A stretch of 64,000 nt of DNA, taken from assembly GCA_013397115.1 (NCBI GenBank), contig VWZW01006249.1, forward strand, positions 62,001-126,000, read 5' to 3'. The notes below the pieces were generated by a model, which was given only the letters and a program-made list of their open reading frames with translations, was not told the DNA's origin and made no database searches. The translations under genes were made by a program, and so were the position numbers. Shown in pieces: positions 26,701-41,700 of this stretch (its first letter is position 1; each line of letters opens with the position of its first letter). Origin of the DNA: Edolisoma coerulescens. Its lineage: Eukaryota; Chordata; Aves; Passeriformes; Campephagidae.

Positions 26701-29700
26701 GGAAATGGATGTATTTAAGATAGACTAATACACAAGTTTATCAAGGACCTGATCTGTAAGTTCCTAAATTTATGATGCCACTAATCTGGATAAGAAAGAT
26801 ACAGGAACAGACTACAAAATGCTTCAAATGTTAAGGTGCAGTTGGGAAACTTTTCAAATAGTGTATATGAAAGTCTGATAAAGATGATCAAATAGTTACT
26901 TTTGTGTAGAATAAAAGCAAAGACATTGAGTTTTTCTGAAAGTAAAAGGGGTTTTCAGTACACGAAAAGGTGTGAGGGCAAGTCAGCTTCTATGATAGAA
27001 GCCTGACTACCAGCAAAAGTTTGCTACTACAATTAAAATTATTCCTGACCTATTTTAAAGCCATAGCTGAGGGAGTGAGGGGCAAGAAACTTAATGTGTT
27101 ATCCATCAGTATAATCATGCTTTTAAAACAAATTTTGGATCTCACTTTAGTTTTATGTTCTGTTAGATGGATTTTGAACATTAGACAGAGAAGTTTTAGG
27201 AGTCGAGTTTTAGGGCTGCTTTATTAAGTAATGTGATTGGAAGATTCAGCCCCACAAAGGGAATAATTAGCTTTGATGGTACACATTAGAAAAAAATTGA
27301 AGTGTTGGAAGAATTAAAAAAAAAGAAACAAAAAGGGCAATTAGCATGTCAGAGTACCAACTGACCTACCAATTACCAACTTAAATTAAAACACCTTAAA
27401 ACAACCACAGTCTGGTAAACATAGTGTTCTGATAAACATTTACATGAGAGAAGATTGGAAATCACATGCTGTAGTGAAAAAAATTAGAAATTGTGTGCTA
27501 GGAATTAGGCACACTGATTATCCATGAGTGAACATTGAGGCCATTCAATTAGATTCGTTCCAAGTATTTACTATTTAATTAAAAATTCTTTTCTTTCTAA
27601 ATTGTGCAAGCAGATAGGCCTTAAATCTAAAGGAAGCACTTATTTTTGAAATACCTCGTTGAAATTTCTATTGATTCCTTTAAGGAGAATGAACACTAAA
27701 GCAACTGGAAAGAAAGGGAGGAACTGAAGCAAAGAAAGAGATGGTATCGAGGGGAAAAAATGACAGGTTGAAAGGAAAAAACAAATGAGTAAGCAAAGTA
27801 GAAAAAAAAGACAACAAATATTTAATTCACTCTCCAAGTCAGCGTGTATTTTAAATGAAGTTGTTCTGGAGTTCTTGCAGCATATTTTCTGCAGGGAAAT
27901 ATGAATTACTTAGCAAGAAAGCAGCTCCAGTGAGAGCGCACTGCAATGAGCTTTTGTTTACACTTTCCCTCTCCAGCTATCGCCCGGCTGGCGGCGCTGG
28001 GCCGGGCCGCGCATGGGCAGCCACGGCCCGGGCTGCGGCTGGGGCTGGGGCCGGGGCCGGGACCGGGGCTGGGACCGGGATTGGGGCTGGGACTGGGGCT
28101 GGGCCGGGAGCAGCCGGCAGAAAGGGCTGGATCGGAACGGAGCGGGAGCAGCAGCGCGTGGCCCCTGCTGCCACGGCCTCGGGCCGCTCATCCGTGCGCC
28201 CTTGCGGGATGTACGCAGCCCGGGCTGTTGGTCCGTGCGCCCCTGCGGGATGTACGCAGCCCGGGCTGTTTGTCCGTGCGCCCCTGCGGGATTTACGCAG
28301 CCCGGGCTGTTTGTCCGTGCGCCCCTGCGGGATTTACGCAGCCCGGGCTGTTGGTCCGTGCGCCCCTGCGGGATTTACCGTCGTTTCCCCGACCGTACAG
28401 CCACACAGCTGGAAAGCGGGCTTTCAAAATGGGGGGTCAGGCATGGGGGACAGGAAAGAAACCATTAGGGTTAAACAAGTTGGAGGATTTGAGAGGTGCA
28501 GTGAGGCTGGGATTTTTGTTTTGCTTTGTTCGTGTTTGGGTTTTTTCTGGTTTTTTTGGGGTTTTTTTTTGAGGCGACCCTAAGACAACAGATACAGTAG
28601 GAAAAAAAATTTGTCTGGTGGGGGAAAGAACATACTTGTTTTCTTGAGTACAGAGCATGTTGTATTCCGTTTTTTTTCAGAATAACATATAGCTGCTATT
28701 TCTGTGGCAGCAAATCCTCACCTTCTGCATGCTCCTAGAGCTAACCAATGGGGAGGAAGCTTGAGGAAAATAGGGTAAATAGACAAAAACTAATCATCCT
28801 ATTCTTGAAGTCTGTTGCCAGCCACACACAGATGATTTCTCCAGGTTTTTTTTTTTGGTTGCGTTTTTTTTTTTGGATTAATAAAATACGGAGCTTTGTG
28901 CAGATAATTCTTGTTGATGAATGTCTGTGAAATTTTTAAAGGCAAGATCTAAACATTTGCTCAAATCAGCCTGGCAAAAAAATAAGGTGACTTGATGAGC
29001 CAGAAATTTAAATTTTATTCAAAATCTTTTATAAGCCAGCACTTTAATTGAAGTAAAAATTTTATAAAGGGTAGTCAAAAAATAGCCTTTCATTGCAATA
29101 ATATACATTCACATAACTCATTTTGAAAGCAAAATTTTATATATTTATCTATATTTATCTATCTGACAAGGAATTTGACCTGAATAGTACACAGCATGCT
29201 AAATCTTTCTACTTAATTTCAATAGACTTGAAAAATAATCATTTAACCTGAAATTCAGTTACTAAGAAGCACAGTTTTCAGCCAAATAAGCAGATAAGAA
29301 AGCTGCTTTTTTTATTCCTGGTTTCATTCCCTGTCTGTCAAATGGATACCATATTTATAATACTTATTTCAGAGAAAATTCCATGAGGCTTAATTTATGA
29401 ATTGCTCCACCTCATATTCCTTTGACAGTCCCTGTCAATTGACCTGACAACAGTCAGCCTCACCCTGCTAGGACAAATGGAGCTACCTCCTCATAGGATG
29501 TAGAGGACACTGGTTTATCTTCACTTTATTTGTATGAGTTCAGGGGTTCAAGTAGGTGTCACCTGGCAATCTTTGGTACTGGATTGTCCTGGGGAAGCTG
29601 TAACTCTCTGCTTCCTGGCTGAGTACTCCCTGGTACAGGGAATCATTGATCTAACAAGTCAGTAGCCTGAATTCCAGGAGACAAGATCAGGATTCTGGTA

Positions 29701-32700
29701 CATAAGTACTGTTTATTAGATACCATAGACTCACCAGGTGATTTGGGTTGCAGATGAGGTAGACTGGACAGACAGTGAATGAGACTGAATTTATGCTTGA
29801 ACTCAGTGTATGTTCCCACCTTAGCTGTATTGTTTATTCTAGACATATAAAATGTTGTTCTCCTGATTCTGACAGGGGGGTTGTATTTTAACTGCAATGT
29901 GTTTACATTATTATAGATGTTCAGTGAATTAACTTTTTTTTTTTCCCCCCCTCAGAGATCTACTCTGTCCCAAAGTTTCATCTCCTATAGACTCACCTGC
30001 CAAGGTACCAAAACTATCCTGGTTGATTTCTTTTCTAGCATAATTTCAATAATATAATGACTCATGGTTTTGAGGCTACACTGGGGCTTACATGGGTGGC
30101 AAGCCAAAGGGAAGTGATGCCCAAAGCAGTGCTGCAGGGACAGTTACCAGGGCTCCTCACTGCCACTGGTGGTCAAGTGGACTTAATCATGTTTAATTTT
30201 TGTATTCTGTTTTCTCTTCAGCATAGAGAGAAGTGCTGTGTTTGAACATCAAATTAAGAATTCCAAGTGCAAAATATTAGAACACAATTAATTTCTTGCT
30301 TTCTTCCCTCAATCACGTGTATAATACTAAAAGCAGTACTAGTGTCTTCTAGACATAATAATAAACAAATAGAGTAACTGAATTTAGAAAATATAATGGA
30401 AAAATGAGATCACAGGAACAATCTCAGTAGTCTCTAACTACAACTATATTGAAGTTTTCATGAGGTGAGCTGAAGCTTCTAAAATACCATCTGCAGTTAC
30501 TTATCAGAATACAGTAGAAAACCCTCTTATTTTTTAAGAATATTTGGTTGAAAGTAACAAATATTGTTAAATCTTCCTTCAATGGGGACATTATAAGATT
30601 AAAATAATTCATAAAATACCATATTTTTGAAGGTATGATGACAGTCCAATAATTAATACGTTGATAAAAGCTCAGAGCTTTGCTTGTGCATAGTTTTATT
30701 ATGAGTGTGTGTGGAAAAACTCCCACAAGCCAATGACTATTGGGTGTGTTACAGTTAGGGCATAGAGACATAAAAGTTGCAAGCTAAAGACATAAAAGTT
30801 GCAAGCTGAAGATGAGTGCAAATAAAATTGAGAAGTTGTCACTTTGAAAGTTTGAAAAGCATACTTTGAAAACTATCCTTGAGTATGGATATATGAAGAA
30901 AAAAAACAAACATGAAAACACCCTTAAAAAAAAAAATTTCAATAATAATAATACCCCACTAATTTCTGAAAAAACTTTTAGGTAGAAAACAAGAAGAAAT
31001 TTCCTTCTGTGCCCACGGCTCAGAACAGACCATACTCTGCAAGTAAGGGAAAAAGAACAACTTCAAGGTATACCAGACATTTCATTTGGTTTGTCATGAA
31101 ATCTTTTAGTTGCTATTTTTGTCTACCAAGTTATTTTATAGATGTATGCTTTTATATTTATACAAATAAATGTATCAAACTTTTGGTCCTCCTCAGTCAG
31201 CTCCACCATGTGGCTATATCTGTTTACTTGCACCAAAAATTATCAGTGAACATATGTGATTAATATTACAGCAGTGAAACTGTTGCTTTCTGCTTTAGCA
31301 CTTCTCAAGGCTGACAGCTAAATTCTGTAAACTCCTTCAGTGAAAGGAGGTCCAATGAGAAAAAACAGATCAACTGAGGCAACCTGAGAGAGCACACCTG
31401 GGTGCTACAGCCTGATTTGTGATCAGACTGGTGCTGGCAAACATGAGGCCTTGAAGGGCCTCCTCTGTTGTAGTGAATCTTGGGCTCACAGGACAAGAAG
31501 CTCAGTAATACAACACAGCTTCCAGGGGCTCCAAGCTGAGAAGCTTCAGCTCTGTAGGCAGCAAATTCAAGGTTGTAAAATCAAAAAATGGAGATCTGGA
31601 CAAAAAGAGAAGAGTTGAAAAATCCATAAGATCCTGGGACCAAATTAAAACTACCATGAGATATGGCATAATACCAAAATAGGATGAAAATTGTCTGCAA
31701 AGATGGCAGGCCATAGAACTGAGAGAGGCTGAGGCTGTCTTGCAGGAGTTGGAAGTCCCTGGAGGCCCTTCAGACCTCCCCTGGGCAGTTCAGGGGAAGC
31801 TGTCACGCTCGTACCCCATCATGAGATTTAGAAGTGGAACTGTGCAGATACAGAGCCTGTGGGGCAACCCCAAAGCTGTGGGGGAAAGTTAGGAGCTAGA
31901 AGGAGTTTGGAGGCTGCACTGGAATGAGGATATGTTGGAATAAGAAGTTAGGAGCTTCAGATCCTGTGAGAACTAAGATTACCTTTCTATAGGAGAAAGC
32001 TGAGGAGATACCCTGTGTAGGTGATGTGTTACCCTGTGTTCTGGTTTTATGAAAATATTGATATGCAGCCTCTAGGATCAGTGAAGTTTCCTAGGCTGGG
32101 CATAATGATGCAGAAATTGTGGTAAGGTAGGAGTACAGCCAGGGGCAACAGAGTTCTACAAGATAATGTGGCAGGGGGTGGAAAGAGCAGAAATTAAAAC
32201 AGAGGATAGTAGCCAAAACCAATAGAACATTCCTCTGTTTCTGTGCTTTACTCTGATTTAGTTATGGATTTATTGAGATGAGAAGACCATGCCAGAATCT
32301 TCTCAGTTGAAAATGGTAGTGGTTTCTCTGTCTTCTACATTATAGTATGTAGAATCCTGTAATTATTTATCTGGAATATGGTAAAGATATCTTACAGAAA
32401 GAAAATGAGAAATTGCCATCGATGCATCTTTCATATGAATGCAAGTAATGAAATTGCACTATGTAAATAACTGTACACTCTTAAAAATAGCAAATACAAA
32501 AAAAGTTTACAAAAATATAATGTATTGTAAGTTTAAAATCAAGGTTTTTCATTTTTTTAGTTCAAAAATAAACATGGAAGTACAAAGTGCTGATGGTGTT
32601 GCAATACTGGAAGATTGCATAGGTTTTTCTTTAACAAAAACAATAAGCAAAGTTGAAGAAAAACTAAAGAAAAGAGTCTTACCAGACTGTCAAGATGATG

Positions 32701-35700
32701 ATATTATTCCAAGGGTTGGAAATGAAATGGGAACAGGTAAGTTTCCTTCCATGGTTAGTACCTTTATTCTTGCTCAGTGACTGTTAGAAATGGGTTTTCC
32801 TGGGAAGAGACAAAAGGAGTTTCTGTAAAAATTCCAGGGAAAATTCTAAAGCCCTTAACTTAGAGGAAAAGAGAAAGAAGGTTTTTCCTGTTTACATAGT
32901 TCTAGAGGAAGATCAGGTCACATATGAATGATTATGTGGAAAAGTGAGTTTTTATCTTCCTTTGCACCTTTGTAGGGAGGTATTTGGATGGTTACATATG
33001 TTGAATAAGTGCATAACATTTGATTCATTTCACTGGGGACACAGAAGTACATGATGCTAAGCTTGTATTTCCAAAAAGAGGAGCTTCAGTCTTTGCACAG
33101 ACAGAAGAGGCAGAAGCCTTTCCTCAGACCAGTGCTGTGGATCTTAGCAAGGGGCTGAAACGAGGTAATGTTTCAGCTACAGTGCTTGAATTTGAATCCT
33201 CCAGATATTTTCCCACTCCAAATGGTGTGTTTATGTCTGTCCTAGAAACAGAGCAGGGAAGGGATTGCAGCATTTGCCAGCAAGGCTAAAGGCATGACGC
33301 ACATCTGTCTTTTTGGCTCTGGGGTGATAAAAGTGAGTTTGTGCAGTTCCTCACAATGCTACAGTGAGCATGAAGTCAGAGATTCACTGCAGTAGCACAA
33401 AGTGCCTGGGCCCTGTCCTTTTAATCTAGCAGCTTGATGTCAACAAGCATGCCAACACAGAAATAGCTTAGTTTCTAACCTCATGTAATTCTATGCACAT
33501 CTTCTGTTACCAAGTCTCCCTAAACAGATCCTCAGATAACTTTTTTATAGTTTTCTTCCTGAACCAAAAAGAAACTGTTTTGGCTTGTATTGGAAACTTA
33601 CACCAAATTAATTCAAGGCAACTCAAGAAGAGTTATTGCTGGTGCTTTGTAATCAGGGACCAAGGGTATGTATTGGAGTATTGAGGATTGTTTCTGCAAC
33701 TTTAATGATGAAATAAAAATCCTCTGGATTGATTTTTGCATTTTGAATTTGATATTGACTGTTTAGAACACTCTGAATGTCTCCTTAATGTGATAAATAA
33801 GCTATTGCAGAGCATTCCAGCAGTGCCAGACTCCCAGAACAGTTAGGGTGTTCACAAGGAAGGAGACTCAGGTATTAAGCCGGCCCTGTTACAGAGAGGG
33901 ATAATCCATAATGGATTCCTTAGGCCTGTGTGCCTGTGCCCAGCTGTTTAGGCCAACGTACTGATAAGACTCCATAGCACTGTCCTTTCCCTGAGCTTCT
34001 TGCAGCACTCCTGGCATTGGGTTCCCTGTATTTCATGATCACAGGTTACCACAGTGCAGCCATTTTTCTGCCAACACAGTATCTTAGAGATTATTTTAGT
34101 TTGGGACTGTTTTTGTGGGTTATAATTCAACTCTGCAGTAACCAGCAATGACAGAAGCACACAGACATAGAGAAGGCTGAACATGAAGCTCTATTTTTAT
34201 CTAATAAACCCTCACACATATGAATACAATACCTGAATGTATTGTTGCACTTTCATGTTAATCTTCATCTTATCTCAAGAATTCAAGACATCTGTTCTTT
34301 CTTGTATAGTATCAGTCTCTCAGTCCTTTTCTTGTTTACCTAAATCATTGGTTACTTTATAACCTAAGACCATCCTATGAAGTGATACTACCCCTTATCA
34401 GCCTCATAAGGTGATTAAAATTGACCAGTTAGGAAGCTAATTGTTTAATTCTCTTTACCCCTTGTCAGTATTCAAATTATTTGGATCACAGGCACCTCCC
34501 AAGAGTGATCTGATTCTAGTTGTGCACTTGAATTTTCACAAGTTTTACTACTAAGTGCTCTTAATGACACACAGCTGAATAAGACAGAACTTGTCTGTGG
34601 ACTAATAGCTGAGTAGAAGAGGAAATAAAATGATAAAAAGAACCAGTTTTTACAGGTAGTGGTATAGCCCTAGAGGAATCTGTCATGGAGCTTACATTGA
34701 GAGCTCTAAAGAAATTTGTCTATGAAACAATGATTGTAGGGTAGTTAAAACTGATGCTGAAGTATTGCAAAAGAATCTCATGGTACTGAGTGAGGTGATG
34801 GAGCACAAGTTTGTATTCTGTATTAAAGAGTGCAGAGTAACACTGACAGAAAACACAGCTATCCAATCCCACCTACTACACAACTCCAGTTACACCTACT
34901 ACTGAGCAGACTTACCTTAACTAGTGATAACTAAACAATCTCCAAAAGCATAAACTTATTGCCTGTTCACAGTGGAAAAGGCAATTTAATTTTTAGAAGT
35001 CCTTTGGAAGATAACAGAAAACAGAATATGGTACTATTACCATTATGCTGTTATGTAACTGGTGCTACCCCATCTTGAGAATGGCAGAGTTCTGCACACC
35101 CCATCTCAAATCCAGGATGTAGAACTAGCAAAGATACAGTTCAGAGTGTACAGTGCAATTAGAAGTGTAGAACAGCTTGAATTTGAATCTTCAGTTTAAA
35201 ACCAAAATAATTAAAGGCAATATGAAAGATCTGTAATGAAAACAGTAATGGTAAAGGGAAAGCTGTCTTTCTCTAATGCAAACACTAGTAAATGCCACAT
35301 TAAATTGGATTTAAAGGGAGCTATACAAAGTGTTTCTCTTTCACATAATGCATAATTAAATTAGCCAGCTCATTGCCAAAGGATATGGTATATGCCAAAC
35401 TACAATATGTTTTATGAAGAAAATCAAACAACTTAATAGTATAGAAGTACCTGAAAGGGGATTAAACATGAAGGTTTCATTAGTCTCCAGCTTGATAGCC
35501 ACTAGTTACCAGAAGCTAGCAAGGATATAACAGGAGGAATAAAAGTCAGTCTGTATCGTATTTTTTCATGGGGTTTTCCTAAATTGTACTTGTTATTGGC
35601 CTCTGCAGAGTTAGAGCTTAAGCTGCAATTCATGAGGGAAGGTGGGTGAAAATAAACTAATTCCTGTTCCAGCAAATGAACGCACGTACCCATCCATTTC

Positions 35701-38700
35701 TCCACTCTTAGATCCAGATATTCCTCCTCCACTTTATTCTTTTCCCCTTGTAACTACTGTGAATAATGGTTATTCCTGTCTTAGTCAACTTGATCCTTAG
35801 ACTGTTTCCATGCTTTATGCCTGTGGAAGTTCAGGGGAAGTTCCTTGTGAATGATCCGGGGAATAGGAAGCGTGAGAACAGACTGTTCACACACAGCTTG
35901 TTTTGTCATGCCAATCCATTTCTTAGCTGTCCAAGAGCAAGAAAGTATTTCATTTGGAAAAAACGATTAAATGGATTTAATTTTAAACTATTAGTTGAAG
36001 AATGTTAGCAGTGTACTTTTAAAAAGCACAGACTACTGTGTGGGAGGGGTATTTACCTGTTAGGAGGGGTTTGCAGTCTACATCGAATTCCTTGTTGTGC
36101 ACAGTTTAAAACTACCTTGGCTGTAACTACAGAAGTTGCAGCTCCAGCTGGATTGCAATGTAGGCACACCCTACAATACAGTTTTGTTGACTTCAAACTC
36201 AAGAAGTGCTGTCATGTACAGCATGGTATGATGCAAGTTTTCAGTAAGTTTCAATTTTGAGAATTATGAGTCTTTTACATTTTAAAGATGTCAGGTTCAG
36301 TCATTAAAAGGAAAAAATCTATACAAAGCTCTGCCTAAGAGTGAGAAACCTGCAACACTTTTTTAGAAATCTGAGTTTTTATTTGCCTATTTCTCTTCAG
36401 TAATTATAAACAATGTAATGTGTTTTTAAATACAAGAAGATGCAAGTGAGTTCTTGCATCAGTTTTGGTTCTTTTCTGCATTGAATAATGAGTACTTGTG
36501 TATATTAAATGTAACCTTTTATGTTCACAGAGGCTCAAATCAGATTTCTTAAGGCAAAGTTACGTGTGACACAGGAAGACCTGGCAAATGTAGTGTTTGA
36601 ATGCAGGAAGAAGGTAAGAGAAAAATTTTTTAATCTAGAAATGGAATAGGTTCCTCTTTAACAAATAATCACAAAACAGAATTCTCTCAGCCTTTCCTTT
36701 TCAAGTATTAAGAGTTAAAGTTCTATTTTTTAAAAATACCCTACGAATTTAGAGTGAGAGGTGTTAATTTCTGTATGTGATCTTGGGCTAAAAGCTTGCC
36801 AAATGCACTTAATGGAAAATAATTTGGGGCTGGAAAGAACCACTGGAATGAAGACATGCCCCAGCTGTAGGGCCACTGTGGTGCTGCTAAGTCCCAAACC
36901 ATCACTGCTGGGAAGGAGAGCGGAGCCTGAGAAGAAAGGGGAGGGAACAGTAGTGGTGAAATGCAGATTGTGGTGTGCAGAGAGAAGAAGAGTGGTGCCC
37001 AGAGCCAGCTGCTGGGATGAGATGGATGTTTAGGGTAGAATGAGAAATAGAACAGCTTGGGAGATACAAAGCTTGAGAAATGCAGTCGGGTGCTTTGGGT
37101 GTCGTCAGTGGATCAAGTGTGGAAAGAGCTTCCATTTTAAGTGGAATATTGTAATCAAAACAGAAATTAGGCTCTGTTCTCAAGAGTACAGTTGATGCAG
37201 AGAACAATATTTGGAATTACATATTTGGGCAGATCAGACTGAACTTAAGGCATTGTGAAGCTACACTGATATTTCACTGTTAGAATGTACAAGTGAGTTT
37301 TATGATCTGCACTGTCTGGCAATATATTTTAAAGTGATGCTCAAACAGCTCTTGAACTGTAAAACCTTAAGTAGTTCATCTCTGTCTGCCAGAGAGATCA
37401 CTTCTTATTCATGTATTTGTAATCAAGCAAGGTTTTTGAACTAACTTTCCATTTTACATAACCGGATTATTTTTAGTTGTGGTCTCTTTAACTTCAGAAT
37501 GCTTTTTTCCACCTATTCCCCAGGCCCAAATGTGATGATGACATTAAGAACACATGGCAAAACACCTGTATGTTTTCTTACAAGCTTTTAATTTATCGTT
37601 AAGGAGCAGGATGATATTAAACGCGTTTTTTGAGATAAGTACCTGAAGAAAATCTTCAGAAGTAATTAGATTTTGATATTTTATATCTGTACTTTATTTT
37701 ATTTTATTTTTATCAACACAAGTGCTTCTGCATTTCAATACTTTTATGCTGTGATCAGAAGAAAGTTGTTACATTAGATTTTAAAGACATTTTCATTTTC
37801 AAATCAAATATAATTTTGTCAGTAGCTATTGAACTTCATCATTCCATGCCAAAACCACTACAGAATTCAGTTACTGTAGCAGATGACAGACAACCTTGTA
37901 CTTATTCTTGTCCTGCTCCCTTAGCACTTTGTATGTAAATGTATCATTTTGGGTTCTAGATGTGAAAATAACTTTATTATATTCAGAAGGTCCCAAAAAA
38001 TTCATTTTGGCAAAGCCTTGAGATAGATTCTGGGTTTGGTTCCAATTCACAGTCCAATTGTTATAAGGAAGCAGTAAATCTGTTTAAATATAAAGAGGTA
38101 GGAGTTTCTGAGGTGCATGAAGTCATGAGAAGCTTAGGATAAAGCACACAGATTTCCCAGGTGGGAAGCTTGTATTCCAAGAAGCTGAGAGAACAGCAGA
38201 GAGAGACTTTTTTCACAGAAATTCCATTTCTGTACGTGCCTTGGTTTCTTTTTGTTAAAGAAAAGCAGGGCATAATGTGTCTCTGAAATAATCTACATTA
38301 GTATTCACTTAGAAAGTTTGAAAGGCTATAAAAGAAAAATGCCTTGAATTATAATGCTTAATGTGGGATGTAATTGCCAGTAGGTCATGAATCTAATACA
38401 GGATTCACTTCATGTTAAGAGAATCTTAAGTTTGAATACTTGATGTATCCTGGATCACTAGCTTGCTTTTAAGTCAAAACCAGATAATATCCTAAAACAT
38501 AATGGATTGGTTTATCAGTAATTACATTCTCTTCCTTTTCCCATATTTTTTCCTAATGTGTGCATTTAGCTATTCTCATGAAATTGTCACAAAATACCTG
38601 TGTCACAAAATACCTATGTATTTTGATTATTTTCAAAACCTTTGGGCTATGAGAAATGTTTTACATACTGCTACAAGACAGTTTCAAGTAAAAGACTGCA

Positions 38701-41700
38701 GAAAATTAAATGAGAAAAGCATTACTGGTTTTTAAAGTATTATCTTGGTAAAACGGTGTTTTGTTTCCTTTGTCTTACTTGTTGCTATTTCTAGATCTAC
38801 AGCACATATATTCTTACTGCCTTTTATTTACAAGACATTATTACTGCATTACCCTTCTGCTTCCTTGCAATAATTTAGTTGGGTTTTCTTGCTAATTACT
38901 GCCATACAGGATGATGAAAATGAGAATTTAGAAACTCGGCTTAAAGATACTGAAGAAGAAAACACAAGACTGCAACGAAAAATCAGCCTGCAGCAGTCTC
39001 AGACTGAGAAGTACAAAATGTTGTCACAAGAAGCAAACAAAAAAATCGAAGGGTTACAACAAGAGGTCACTGCACTAGAAAAGGTATTGCAGATATTAGT
39101 CACATTTATTTCAAAAAAGAGAAAAACACACATCAAATTACCCTCTGTTCCCTGATGAATTGATATGATGGAATGATCTGATTAGCGTTTCAATGTCTGT
39201 TACTAGTTTTATAAATTGCATTTTTAAATGGCCTAATAAATTTTTTTTTAAAGGAAGAAATAATATGTTTTGCTAACTGCTTTTCTTCTGCTTCTACAAT
39301 CATGTATTTCTTTGTTTTAAAATTAAATTCCTGTGTAAAAGACCTACAAGAGACAAAACTACCTTTTCAGGAACTGCTCTCAAATTTAAAAAGGAATCCT
39401 GAAAAGTACAAGGAAATTCCATTTTTCGGGCTTTAATTATAATTTTTAAAATATTGCTTCTGTAAATTCTATTGTAAGCTGTAGAACCTAATGAACATTT
39501 TTTTTAAAAAGCACCTGCAGCTTTTAATTGTATCTTCTGCAGGTAAAGGAAGGGATGTCTTTGTTGTTGCAAATGGAGTGTTGGAAAAGCAGGCACTGCA
39601 GTGTGGCTGAGTCCCAGTGAGCGTGGCTGCTGCTGTCCCACACACCCAGCAGTGCCCGTGCCTGGCACAGCAGATGGCTGCGTACACAGCTTTGTTTGTT
39701 TGGAACTTAATCTTAAGGGCAGCATGTGTTTTTCTTTAATTCCTCAGAGCTAGAGAGGTTGGCTTCAAAACCGTGTAATGCATATAGTGTTGTGTAGTAC
39801 ATGTAATACAACCAGGAGAATGTTTCAGTTAAAAATTTGGGGAAAACAGAACATAACTCAGCCCAGCAAAGTCTCATACTTCCATTAAATCATGTTATGG
39901 ATTTGTGTGGGCATGCTTGTATCTCAATCTTTCGTAGTTCCGGCAGTTTAAAACTAACATGGTCTTGGTGTTCTTTTTGTGCAGATACTTGGAGGTTTTA
40001 AGTTCCCTTACACTGATTGTGATTCTGTCAGAAAAAATATTCAGTACTTGTATTTATCCTACTCATCAGCTCACAGCAAATAGGGCCTGGAGATTTACAG
40101 TCATTTAGTCCCTTATCTTAAAGCAAGACAGAACAAATTATATTCAAACCATCCTGGACATAAGATTGTTTAACCTGTACTTAAAGCCTTCTGGAATGCC
40201 AATTTCAACCATTTCCTTGCACACAGTCACAGCTAGAAAGTATTTAGAAAATGGGATGAAAAGTTTATTCATTTCCACTGTACTGGTACCATATCCAGAA
40301 TATGGTCACTTCCCTCACTTGTCTTTGCTTTGGATTTACCATCCTCAGTTGCTTCAATTATTCCTCCTAGGTTGTGTTTTCTAGAATTCATCAAGATTAC
40401 CAATCAGTCATGATCATGAAAAATAGTGGTAATTCTTTAAAATACTAAGACAGCAAAAAAAGCAAGTGTATGTAATGAAAGGTTCTCTGCTAATTCAGAA
40501 GTTATTTCACATATTTTTTCTGCTATAATAAATTATTTAACTGCAAAGGCCACGCATGTAAAAATAATTTTGCAGTAACTGCTTAAATCTCCTGTGGATT
40601 TAGGAGTCTGAAAACTGCTCTATTTTTTAGATATGAAGTATTAATCAACCCTATTTAATTAATGTAGCGTAGATCAATTCTAGATGTTTAAAAGCAATTT
40701 CCTGTGAACACAGGCTTGAAATGGTGCTACCATGCTGCTAAACTCTCACAACTCTTACTTTCAGTCTAAAGAAAGTTTTCTGTATAGCTGAGAGAGCACA
40801 AATGTAACCTCTGATTTTGGGGCTTTTATTGCTTTTTCTGTTGTTGCAATGTAGATGATGGTAGACCTGCGTTGTGATACATGCTTCCCCATATTCCTTA
40901 GATTATCAAGTTTTTGTAACTTCATTAATGCCCCAGGTACTTTTTGTATGTGCCTAAGCAAAGATGCTCACCTGCTTTTCACAATTTACCTGAAACATGG
41001 TGACTACTTCGTTATTTTTACTTTTCATTCTTTTGGTGTTTGGTCTCTATAAACATTTCTGCTGCAGCACCTACCTAAGGCAGCAGCTGAATTCTGATGC
41101 TCCCAGAAACTTCCATCCTTTTCTTTCCAGCATTCATTTTTTTTTTTCTGTCTAGTTGATCTAATAAATGCTATCACCTGTCCCATCTCTTTCTCACCAC
41201 TGGTCTACAAGAACATTGCTTCCTTTGTGTGTTCAGCTTAGCTCTAATGTTAGATAGTGGTCAGGGGAACACCAAAGTTGTTCTCTTACTCTTTTTAAGC
41301 CGTTGTGCAGGAGTTTATCACTTGCCTTGAAGAAAGGCTTGATGTTAAGTATACATTCTCTCTCAGCTGTTTTTTGGGGAGGTGTTGCAGAGCTTCCTAA
41401 AGGTAGCAGTGTTGCCTACACCGCTGCTGGGAGGACAGAAGGCCTGGTGAGGGTTACTCATGGGCCATCACAGCCCCTGCTGATACTCAAGTGCCTCAGC
41501 CATGTCAGAACAGTGGGGAAAATCCAGCAACTGAAATGGGACACAAATTTAAAACAAAGTAGTTTATTCTCTCCCTCTTAGAGAAACATTATGTGAGAAA
41601 ACTAATCCAGCTTTGACTTAAAGTATTGAAGAAATAGCAGAAACCTTGCCTAGTTACAAAATAAAACATTTATTTCAGGCATTTTTAAGATTAAAAACTT

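Larger units (their letters stand above)
26076..29955 (+). other. TEX9 intron 4 with GC-rich island
   Basis: This is the largest TEX9 intron, about 3.9 kb. It is mostly AT-rich but holds an isolated GC-rich block at 27.97-28.41 kb made of a G-rich array and a 41-bp minisatellite, followed by T-rich low-complexity DNA to about 28.88 kb. No exon was recognised inside it. Confidence 0.7.

Noticed and set aside
27855..28583. Three long overlapping + frames (242, 208 and 151 codons) and - strand frames in TEX9 intron 4
   Set aside because: They are produced by a stop-free 41-bp tandem repeat and a G-rich array. The peptide is a frame-shifted repeat of the same unit, with no splice context or family match.
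36820..36900. Possible CR1 antisense fragment (GGGGCTGGAAAGAACCACTGG)
   Set aside because: Only one short word resembles a CR1 end. The rest does not follow the CR1 consensus that I know.
38889..39155. 88-codon + frame taken as a stand-alone small gene
   Set aside because: It is TEX9 exon 9 (38910-39083) read on into its flanking introns.
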